Assembly (NCBI GenBank): GCA_900549195.1 | Contig: URNK01000075.1 | Span: 1 to 8,250, forward strand | Source: an uncultured Collinsella sp. | GTDB lineage: Bacteria; Actinomycetota; Coriobacteriia; Coriobacteriales; Coriobacteriaceae | Reading direction: 5' to 3' | Length of the DNA: 8,250 nucleotides | Shown: piece after piece, positions 1 through 5,081 of the stretch | Layout of the letters: each line of letters opens with the position of its first letter | Position numbering within the stretch: the stretch's first letter is position 1 | The notes under the pieces: generated by a model | Database searches by the model: none | Told to the model about the DNA's origin: nothing | Seen by the model: the letters and a program-made list of their open reading frames with translations, nothing else | Made by a program: the position numbers and the translations under genes

Positions 1-49
1 ATCTACACGTAAGGAGTCGTCGGCAGCGTCAGATGTGTATAAGAGACAG
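1..49 (+). other. Untrimmed Illumina Nextera adapter (not genomic)
   Basis: Bases 1-8 (ATCTACAC) are the 3' end of the Illumina P5 oligo. Bases 9-16 (GTAAGGAG) sit where the i5 index belongs and match the Nextera S505 index as I remember it. Bases 17-30 (TCGTCGGCAGCGTC) are the read-1 primer part, and bases 31-49 (AGATGTGTATAAGAGACAG) are the 19-bp Tn5 mosaic end. Real genomic sequence starts at base 50. Reading through the mosaic end from the ATG at 33 gives the artefact peptide MCIRDR fused to the first gene. Confidence 0.98.
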
Positions 50-941
50 GGGCCTTAACGGCATTGAGCGCCGCACCTCACGCACGGGTTATATGTTCCA
101 TGACGAGGAGACGACGGCCGACACCGCCGTGGTGACCGGCCCCATCAGCGGCGAGAACCACCCGTTCGTCGAGCATTTTAAGTTCGTCAAGGCGCTTGAG
201 GGGGAGGGCCAGGTCGCATGCCAGACCATTCCGGCGCCGATCCAGACGTTCTCTGAGGTCACGCTCGATCGCTGCGACGGCCAGCAGGAGAGTCTGCGCG
301 CTGTCTATAAGACCGATGAGGAACTTGCCGACGCCATTGCAGCCGCTTATCGCACGGTGATCGCCGACCTGTACGCAGCAGGCTGCCGCAACATCCAGTT
401 TGATGACTGCACCTGGGGCATCTATTGCGATACCGACTTTGTGTCCAAGACCGGCATGAGCCCGGTCGACCTGCAAAAGGTAAGCGAGCTGGGCGTGGCG
501 CTCAACAACGCCGCCATCGAGGGCAAGCCCGACGATCTGGTCATCAACACGCACGTGTGCCGCGGCAACTACCACTCCACCTATGCCTTTGAGGGCGGCT
601 ACGATCCCATCGCGCCGTACCTGTTCGCACATGAGAATGTCGATGCGTTCTATCTGGAGTTCGACACGCCGCGCGCCGGCGGCTTTGAGCCACTCAAGTA
701 CGTCGCTCCCGGCAAGAAGGTCGTGCTGGGCTTGGTAACCACCAAGGCGGCAGAGCTCGAGAACGAGGATGCTATCGTCGAGCGCATCCGCGAAGCCGCA
801 AAGTACGTGCCACTCGAGAACCTGTACCTGTCGCCCCAGTGCGGCTTTGCCAGCTGCGAGATTGGCAACAAGCTGACCGAGGATGAGCAATGGGCAAAGA
901 TCGCGCTGGTCAAGCGCATTGCCGAGCGCGTTTGGAAGTAA
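50..941 (+). CDS. MetE-like methionine synthase (YxjG/YxjH type), 5' partial
   Basis: Cobalamin-independent methyl transfer to homocysteine, giving methionine; cytoplasmic. The first complete codon is at 51 and about 296 residues remain. Zinc-site residues of the MetE C-terminal barrel are visible: His and Cys of THVCRGN (codons at 552 and 558), Glu of FYLEFD (codon at 657) and Cys of LSPQCGFAS (codon at 840). The start GLNGIER and the later TAVVTGPISG and QTIPAPIQTF segments fit the short, single-barrel YxjG/YxjH group, whose members are about 370-380 residues. Roughly 75-85 N-terminal residues are therefore missing beyond the contig end. The apparent ATG at 33 lies in adapter and is not a start. 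The methyl donor is uncertain: short homologues lack the MetE N-terminal barrel and may use simpler donors than the polyglutamylated folate. The frame is intact to TAA at 939-941. Confidence 0.9.
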
Positions 942-1064
942 CGCTACCGTTTGCAGGTGGCGGCGCGCGCGAGACATTGCGTATCACGTACAATGGTTCG
1001 GATCGTATCGTTCGGGCAGGTTATCCGATATGCCTGATCGCCCTTCCATCATGAAAGGACATCC

Positions 1065-1118
1065 ATGCCCCAGTTCTCGACGCCCACCGTATCTGAACTC
1101 GAGGAGACTGTCGAATAG
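1065..1118 (+). CDS. Possible 17-codon small ORF, unknown function
   Basis: A short ORF, MPQFSTPTVSELEETVE, starts at an ATG placed 5 bases after AAAGGA (1054-1059), a good ribosome binding site. It ends with two adjacent TAG codons (1116-1121), and a strong terminator hairpin starts 18 bases past the first stop codon. The peptide is acidic, with no signal or membrane segment. It could be a genuine small protein, a leader peptide, or the remaining start of a decayed gene whose body was lost. A -10-like TACAAT lies at 989-994 but has no convincing -35. I recognise no homologue. Nothing else is visible in the 942-1064 gap. Confidence 0.3.
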   Translation: MPQFSTPTVSELEETVE

Positions 1119-1135
1119 TAGCTGCGTTCAGCCAA

Positions 1136-1183
1136 ATTAAAAATGGCGTCCATGCGTATGTACGCGTGGACGCCATTTTTAAT
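1136..1183. terminator. Bidirectional hairpin terminator
   Basis: Arms 1136-1158 and 1161-1183 form a near-perfect inverted repeat of 23 positions with one G-U pair; the innermost few bases must open to form the loop. A five-base A run opens the left arm and a five-base T run closes the right arm, so RNA from either strand ends in a U run. It lies between the plus-strand gene or small ORF and the minus-strand esterase, whose stop codon (1179-1181) is inside the right arm. Confidence 0.85.
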
Positions 1184-1844
1184 GCGTCAGTATCCAGTGG
1201 ATGCCGCGCGCCATGCGCAGGTCAGTTTGGGCAAAGTGATTGCCGGGGTTGAGCTCCAGCGTTGTTGGAATGTCACGCTCGATAAGCAACTCTTCCATCG
1301 CGTGCGTATCGTCGAGTACGTGCCGCATCATGCGGTTGGGCGTCTTGGTTTCCTTTTTACCGAGCGACAGATAGGCGGCGTCGGGCGTAGCTGTCATCGT
1401 GCGCTCGCGCGCGTAGTCGATAAAGCCAGGGAACCACAGCGACCCCGATGCACTCGCTGCGCGCTCAAAGACATCTGTTTGCCAAAGTGCCCACAGTGCA
1501 AAAAGACCCGCCAACGAGTAGCCGGCAACGCCGCGCCAGGCAGGCGGTTGCGGGAGCGATGATTCGGCCTGGGGGATTATCTGCTTCAACAACTCGTCAA
1601 GAAAACCAGCAGCCTGTCCGCCAAAGGGCTCGGCATCTCGTATAGTTCCGTCGCATGCCCAGGGGCTCAGCTCGCGATTCCAATCGAGCCCTCCAATGGC
1701 GACAAGGGTAAACGGCGGGCAGTCGAGCTCTCGGCAGCGCTCGTAGACTTCACTACCGTCGCCCATGACAACGGGGAGGTAGATGACGGGCGCGCCCTCC
1801 GCACACTCTGAATAAACGGTTATCTGCTTATGATGCGCTTCCAA
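1179..1844 (-). CDS. Putative esterase, alpha/beta-hydrolase fold (Fes/IroE-like)
   Basis: A 221-residue hydrolase with no signal peptide, so probably a cytoplasmic serine esterase; the substrate cannot be told. With the chosen start, the nucleophile elbow GYSLAG is at residues 108-113 (Ser110), after a strand-rich region with VIYLPVVMGDG (20-30) and LVAIGGLDW (47-55). A C-terminal PGNHF supplies the likely catalytic His203. A conserved acid is probably near LSLGKKETKT (160-169) but I cannot assign it. I chose TTG at 1844 because GAGAAG lies 6 bases upstream. The farther GTG at 1892 (237 residues) has no visible ribosome site and leaves only about 27 bases after the upstream gene's terminator, too few for a promoter and leader. 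The family includes enterochelin-esterase-like proteins, but no siderophore genes are nearby. Confidence 0.75.
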   Translation of the reverse strand: MEAHHKQITVYSECAEGAPVIYLPVVMGDGSEVYERCRELDCPPFTLVAIGGLDWNRELSPWACDGTIRDAEPFGGQAAGFLDELLKQIIPQAESSLPQPPAWRGVAGYSLAGLFALWALWQTDVFERAASASGSLWFPGFIDYARERTMTATPDAAYLSLGKKETKTPNRMMRHVLDDTHAMEELLIERDIPTTLELNPGNHFAQTDLRMARGIHWILTH

Positions 1845-1910
1845 GGCAGGCTTCTCTCGGTGTTGTGATATTGACAGCCTCAATTGTCGCACGCTGACAC
1901 GGGGGCAGAC

Positions 1911-1954
1911 GCTAAAAGAAAGGCGCGGAGCCGCTCGATGCGATTCCGCGCCTT
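1911..1954 (-). terminator. Rho-independent terminator of the purine permease gene
   Basis: AAGGCGCGGA (1920-1929) pairs perfectly with TCCGCGCCTT (1945-1954) around a 15-base loop. Read on the minus strand, the stem is followed by TTCTTTTAGC (1911-1920), a U-rich tail. It lies 27 bases past the permease stop codon and separates that gene from the esterase. Confidence 0.8.
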
Positions 1955-1981
1955 GTTGTTTTGCTTTAGCAGACTATGCCG

Positions 1982-3292
1982 TTACGCCACGAAGAAGTAG
2001 ACAAGGAAGGCAAGGGCTGCGATCCACATGAGCGGCTTGATCTTGGAGGCCTCGCCCTTAAAGAGCGCGACGATCACGTAGGCGATAAAGCCCAGGCCGA
2101 TGCCGGCAGAGATGGAGTAGGTGAAGGGCACGCCGGCGACAATCATGAACGCCGGGAAACCCTGCGACACGTCGGACCAGTCGATCTCGGAGGCCTCGCT
2201 CATCATGAGGTAGCCGACGTAGACCAGAGCACCGCAGGTGGCGGCGCTGGAAACGATGGTGACGATGGGGGAGAAGAACGCGGCGAGAATGAACAGCACG
2301 CCGGTGGTGACGGAGGTGAGGCCCGTGCGGCCACCGTCGGCGGCGCCGGAAGTGGACTCGACGAAGGTGGTGATGGAGGAGACACCCATGAAACCGCCCA
2401 CAGCGGCGGCGGCGGAGTCGACGATCAGGATCTCCTTGATATTCTCGACGTTGCCGTCGTCGGTGAGGAACTCGCCCTGCTTGGCCACGGCCATCGCGGT
2501 GCCCATGGTGTCGAAGAAGTCACTCATGAGCAGCGAGAACGAGATGACGAGGAGCGCGGGGTCGGTAAGGACCTTGACGATGGCGGGCACGCCGCCGGCG
2601 TCGGCGATGGGGCCACCGATGCTCGAGAAGTCGAGCGGGGCGATGATACCGGTCGGAGCCTGGGTCACACCTAGGGGGATACCGGCGATGACGGCGACGA
2701 CGATGCCGATGAGCAGCGAGCCGGGGACGTTGCGGCAGGCGAGGGCGACCGTCACCAGGATGGAGATGATGCCGACGATGAAGGTGGGGGAGGTGATGTC
2801 GCCCAGACCGACGAGTGTACCGGCGCCAGCGGTGATAATGCCGGCATCGCACAGGCCAATCATGGCGATGAACAGGCCCAGACCCACCGAGATAGCGTGG
2901 CGCAGAACCACGGGGATGGCGTCCATGATGGCCTCGCGCAGGCCACAAAGCACGAGCAGCAAGATGACGACGCCCTCAAGGAAGATGACGCTCATGGCCA
3001 CATGCCAGTCACCGCCGCAGACGGTGGTGGTGATTCCGGCGATCATCGCGTTGACGCCTAAGCCCGACGCGCAGGCGAGCGGGCGGTTGGCGAAGATGCC
3101 CATGCAGATGGTCATGATGCCGGCGCCCAGGCAGGTGGCGCAGGCGAGCGCTCCCGCATCGATGCCGGCGCCCGAGAGCACCGCGGGGTTGACGGCGATG
3201 ATGTAGGCCATCGCCAGGAATGTTGTCAGTCCAGCGCGGAGTTCGGTCCCGATTGTGGACTTGCGCTCGCTGACGTGAAAAAGTTCGTCCAT
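1982..3292 (-). CDS. pbuG: Purine (guanine/hypoxanthine/adenine) permease, AzgA/PbuG type
   Basis: A 436-residue integral membrane permease of the NCS2/AzgA family, importing purine bases with protons; the length is usual for the family. The N-terminus FHVSERKSTIGTELRAGLTT leads into TM1 (AMAYIIAVNPAVLS, 27-40). GLGVNAMIA is at 78-86, matching the family GMGLNA segment. The substrate-site helix DFFDTMGT is at 258-265, and the second half-helix region has FVESTSGAADGGRTGLTSV (310-328), where GRTGLT is diagnostic. About a dozen hydrophobic segments run to the C-terminus. The start is the ATG at 3292, preceded by AAGGAAAGGG; a farther in-frame ATG at 3349 would add 19 unlikely residues and lacks such a site. 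The gene is monocistronic, diverges from the deformylase-like gene and has its own terminator. Which purine it prefers cannot be read from the sequence. Confidence 0.92.
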   Translation of the reverse strand: MDELFHVSERKSTIGTELRAGLTTFLAMAYIIAVNPAVLSGAGIDAGALACATCLGAGIMTICMGIFANRPLACASGLGVNAMIAGITTTVCGGDWHVAMSVIFLEGVVILLLVLCGLREAIMDAIPVVLRHAISVGLGLFIAMIGLCDAGIITAGAGTLVGLGDITSPTFIVGIISILVTVALACRNVPGSLLIGIVVAVIAGIPLGVTQAPTGIIAPLDFSSIGGPIADAGGVPAIVKVLTDPALLVISFSLLMSDFFDTMGTAMAVAKQGEFLTDDGNVENIKEILIVDSAAAAVGGFMGVSSITTFVESTSGAADGGRTGLTSVTTGVLFILAAFFSPIVTIVSSAATCGALVYVGYLMMSEASEIDWSDVSQGFPAFMIVAGVPFTYSISAGIGLGFIAYVIVALFKGEASKIKPLMWIAALAFLVYFFVA

Positions 3293-3297
3293 GCATA

Positions 3298-3307
3298 CCC
3301 TTTCCTT
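3298..3307 (-). promoter_or_regulatory. Ribosome binding site deciding the permease start
   Basis: On the minus strand AAGGAAAGGG ends 5 bases before the ATG at 3292. It fixes the start at Met-Asp-Glu-Leu-Phe rather than at the farther ATG at 3349. Confidence 0.8.
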
Positions 3308-3309
3308 GT

Positions 3310-3330
3310 TCGGCCCCGAGTTTAGGCCGA
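3310..3330 (-). promoter_or_regulatory. Small leader hairpin upstream of the permease
   Basis: TCGGCC (3310-3315) and GGCCGA (3325-3330) form a perfect 6-bp stem with a 9-base loop, 2 bases upstream of the ribosome binding site in the permease leader. It has no U tract, so it is not a terminator. It could influence translation or be fortuitous in GC-rich DNA. I do not see the conserved core of a purine riboswitch here. Confidence 0.3.
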
Positions 3331-3347
3331 TTGACACGAACTCACCC

Positions 3348-3377
3348 ACTATAGCCCCTTTACGACGCTGTTGTTCC
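3348..3377 (-). promoter_or_regulatory. Weak candidate promoter for the purine permease
   Basis: On the minus strand, TATAGT (3348-3353) is a fair -10 element. At 18 bp spacing a GGAACA (3372-3377) matches the -35 consensus at only three positions. Transcription would start about 50 bases before the ATG, giving a leader that holds the small hairpin and the ribosome site. Confidence 0.3.
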
Positions 3378-3421
3378 TCGCATGTTGATGTTCGGCGCTT
3401 TGTAGCAGACGGACGGTATTT

Positions 3422-3452
3422 TTCGCATGAAAATGTGTGGGTACCGTATACT
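3422..3452 (+). promoter_or_regulatory. Candidate promoter for the deformylase-like gene
   Basis: TATACT (3447-3452) is a good -10 hexamer. TTCGCA (3422-3427) is a partial -35 with 19 bp spacing, longer than optimal. The predicted start of transcription near 3459 leaves a leader of about 27 bases before the ATG at 3486, just enough for the GGAGG site. Confidence 0.4.
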
Positions 3453-3475
3453 TAAGCAGTTACAACGACCCCTAT

Positions 3476-3480
3476 GGAGG
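3476..3480 (+). promoter_or_regulatory. Ribosome binding site deciding the deformylase-like start
   Basis: GGAGG ends 5 bases before the ATG at 3486. The in-frame ATG at 3474 overlaps this site and is therefore not the start. Confidence 0.85.
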
Positions 3481-3485
3481 AACGT

Positions 3486-3905
3486 ATGATTAAAGAGCTC
3501 TGCCACGACGAGGCTATTCTGTCCCAGCGTTGCGAGGTCGCGACCGTCGAGGACGAGTCGGTGGCACAGGACCTGATCGATACCATCAAGTCGCTCGACG
3601 ATGCCGGCTGCCTTGCCGCCAACCAGATCGGCGTCACCAAGAAGGTCTGCGTCTATCTGGACGACGCCGGCGAGCCCCATGTGCTCTACAACCCCCGTCT
3701 GGTGTTTGGCCTGGGTGCCAGCAAGATGGAGGAGAGCTGCCTGACGCACGAGGAGGTCACCAAGTCCACGCGCTACATCAAGTGCAAGGTTGCCTTTGAC
3801 CGGATCGTCGACGGCAAGATGAAGGAGTGCCGCCGCGACTACGCGGGCTTTGAGGCACAAATGATCCAGCATATGATCGATCACTGTCTTGGAAAGTTGG
3901 TCTAA
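3486..3905 (+). CDS. Peptide deformylase-like protein lacking the catalytic Glu
   Basis: A 139-residue cytoplasmic protein of the deformylase family, in the short class seen in Gram-positive anaerobes. Active members remove the formyl group from the initiator methionine using a Cys/His/His-bound metal. Motif I is AGCLAANQIG (40-49), for the usual GxGLAAxQ. Motif II is ESCLT (83-87) with metal ligand Cys85, for EGCLS. Motif III is QHMIDH (128-133): both metal-binding histidines, His129 and His133, are kept, but the glutamate general base of HExDH is replaced by Met130 (codon ATG at 3873-3875). In E. coli the equivalent Glu133 is needed for efficient catalysis. The metal site is thus kept but normal activity is doubtful; it may be a weak enzyme, have another role, or be decaying. 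The start follows GGAGG. It is monocistronic with its own promoter and terminator, and not beside fmt or other translation genes. Confidence 0.85.
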   Translation: MIKELCHDEAILSQRCEVATVEDESVAQDLIDTIKSLDDAGCLAANQIGVTKKVCVYLDDAGEPHVLYNPRLVFGLGASKMEESCLTHEEVTKSTRYIKCKVAFDRIVDGKMKECRRDYAGFEAQMIQHMIDHCLGKLV

Positions 3906-3937
3906 GGGGACCAAAGCACCGCACTTCGTCTCTTTTG

Positions 3938-3973
3938 GCCCGGGCATGACATTGTTGTCATGTCCGGGCTTTT
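3938..3973 (+). terminator. Rho-independent terminator after the deformylase-like gene
   Basis: GCCCGGGCATGACA (3938-3951) pairs with TGTCATGTCCGGGC (3956-3969) around a TTGT loop: a 14-bp stem with one G-U pair. TTTT (3970-3973), then GTGTTT, provide the U tail. It starts 33 bases after the stop codon and insulates the bile salt hydrolase gene from read-through. Confidence 0.9.
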
Positions 3974-4026
3974 GTGTTTAGCGCCTTTTTGTTTGGAGAC
4001 AATGAAATTAGCAAGAACGTAAAGCT

Positions 4027-4032
4027 AGGAGG
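4027..4032 (+). promoter_or_regulatory. Ribosome binding site placing Cys2 of the hydrolase
   Basis: A consensus AGGAGG lies 4 bases before the ATG at 4037. It matters because maturation of this enzyme needs Met-Cys as the first two residues. A GTG at 3974 in the same frame lies in the preceding terminator tail and would bury the nucleophile. Confidence 0.9.
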
Positions 4033-4036
4033 CGCT

Positions 4037-5002
4037 ATGTGTACGAGTATTCGATTTACCGATAATTCTGGCCACATGTATCTGGGCCGCAATCTCGACT
4101 GGAGCTTTGACTACGGCCAACAGGTTCGCGTGATGCCGCGCGGGTTTCACATTCCGTATTCGTTTATCGACGACGCGACAGCGGCGCACGCAGTGATCGG
4201 TATGTGCATCGATTACAAGAACTACCCTATGTTCTTCGATTGCGGCAACGATGCGGGCCTCGCCGTGGCGGGTCTCAATTTCCCGGGTTATGCCGAGTAT
4301 GCCGAGGACCCTGTCGACGGCAAGACCAATATCGCGGCCTATGAGTTTCCCCTGTGGGTGGCAGCGACGTTCTCGACGGTCGATGAGGTCGAGGCCGCGC
4401 TGCGCGACACGGTGATTGTCGCCAAATCTGCCGGAGAGGGGCTGGGCGTGTCGCTGCTCCATTGGATTATCGGCGACAGCCAGCGCAGCATCGTGGTCGA
4501 GATGATGGCTGACGGCCTGCATGTATACGACGATCTGGTCGACACCCTTGCCAACCAGCCGACCTTCCCGTGGCACATGGAAAACCTGCGCACCTATATC
4601 ACCGCCACAAGCGATTTTCCGCAGACGGCGACATGGCGTGGTGCCGAGCTCAAGCCCTATGGAGCCGGTGCCGGCATGCGCGGCATTCCGGGCGATTGCT
4701 ATTCGCCGAGCCGTTTTGTAAAGGCGGCGTACCTCAATGCCAATTACCCGCAAAAGGAGAGCGAGACCGAAAACGTCGTTCGCATGTTCCGCTCGCTCGA
4801 GGGCGTGGTGATGATCGAGGGAGCGTCCAGGATGGGCGATGGCAAGTTCGAGAAGACTATCTACACCGGATGCTTTAGCGCGCGCACGGGCAATTATTAC
4901 TACGCGATGTATGGGGATCCGTCGATTCGCTACGTGAGCCTGATGGATGCCGAGGGCGCGAGCCCCGATAGGCTCGTGGTTCCCGAGCCGCGCCGTTCGT
5001 AG
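4037..5002 (+). CDS. bsh: Choloylglycine hydrolase (bile salt hydrolase)
   Basis: A 321-residue Ntn-hydrolase that cleaves the amide bond of glycine- or taurine-conjugated bile salts (EC 3.5.1.24); usual lengths are about 315-330. No signal peptide is present, so it is intracellular. Removal of Met1 exposes the nucleophile Cys2. The other active-site residues are visible: Arg18 and Asp21 in GRNLDW (17-22), Asn81 in AGLNFPGY (78-85), Asn173 in LANQPTFP (171-178) and Arg226 in SPSRF (223-227). Asn at position 81 is typical of bile salt hydrolases, where penicillin V acylases usually have Tyr. GIPGD (216-220) matches the family GLPGD. In the loop before it the residues are Gly-Ala-Gly (209-211), not the Ser-Arg-x seen in some taurine-preferring enzymes, which weakly suggests glycine conjugates. 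It stands alone between two terminators; I see no convincing promoter in 3974-4026 and no bile transporter beside it. Penicillin V acylase is the main alternative. Confidence 0.9.
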   Translation: MCTSIRFTDNSGHMYLGRNLDWSFDYGQQVRVMPRGFHIPYSFIDDATAAHAVIGMCIDYKNYPMFFDCGNDAGLAVAGLNFPGYAEYAEDPVDGKTNIAAYEFPLWVAATFSTVDEVEAALRDTVIVAKSAGEGLGVSLLHWIIGDSQRSIVVEMMADGLHVYDDLVDTLANQPTFPWHMENLRTYITATSDFPQTATWRGAELKPYGAGAGMRGIPGDCYSPSRFVKAAYLNANYPQKESETENVVRMFRSLEGVVMIEGASRMGDGKFEKTIYTGCFSARTGNYYYAMYGDPSIRYVSLMDAEGASPDRLVVPEPRRS

Positions 5003-5025
5003 CCGATAGCTTTACCGCAATGCAA

Positions 5026-5061
5026 AGCGGCCCTGCATCTCCCGTGAGGTGCAGGGCCGCT
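5026..5061. terminator. Hairpin terminator between convergent bsh and kup
   Basis: Bases 5026-5041 pair with 5046-5061 around a CCGT loop: a 16-bp GC-rich stem with one G-U pair. It starts 24 bases after the hydrolase stop and lies 21 bases beyond the end of kup, so it probably serves both. U tails are weak on either side, the minus-strand side (TTTGCATT) being slightly better. Confidence 0.75.
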
Positions 5062-5081
5062 GTCGTTGATTTGTGACGTCG

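Noticed and set aside
78..977. Long minus-strand open frame (about 299 codons) opposite the methionine synthase gene
   Set aside because: It is the antisense of a clearly recognisable enzyme, has no family motif, and is expected from GC3-rich coding DNA.
1976..2674. Plus-strand open frame rich in Gly, Asp, Glu and His opposite the purine permease
   Set aside because: The biased composition is the reverse complement of membrane-helix codons. No ribosome site or domain is visible, and the permease frame explains the region.
2238..3206. Second plus-strand open frame (322 codons), rich in Met, Pro, Ala and Thr
   Set aside because: It is another shadow frame of the same permease gene, with low-complexity composition and no recognisable motif.
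3331..3355. A perfect TTGACA followed by TATAGC on the plus strand
   Set aside because: The spacing is 13 bp, too short for a sigma-70 promoter, and a better -10 for the plus-strand gene lies at 3447-3452.
3293..3485. Possible purine riboswitch upstream of the permease
   Set aside because: No three-way-junction core with the conserved loops is visible; only a 6-bp hairpin near the ribosome site.
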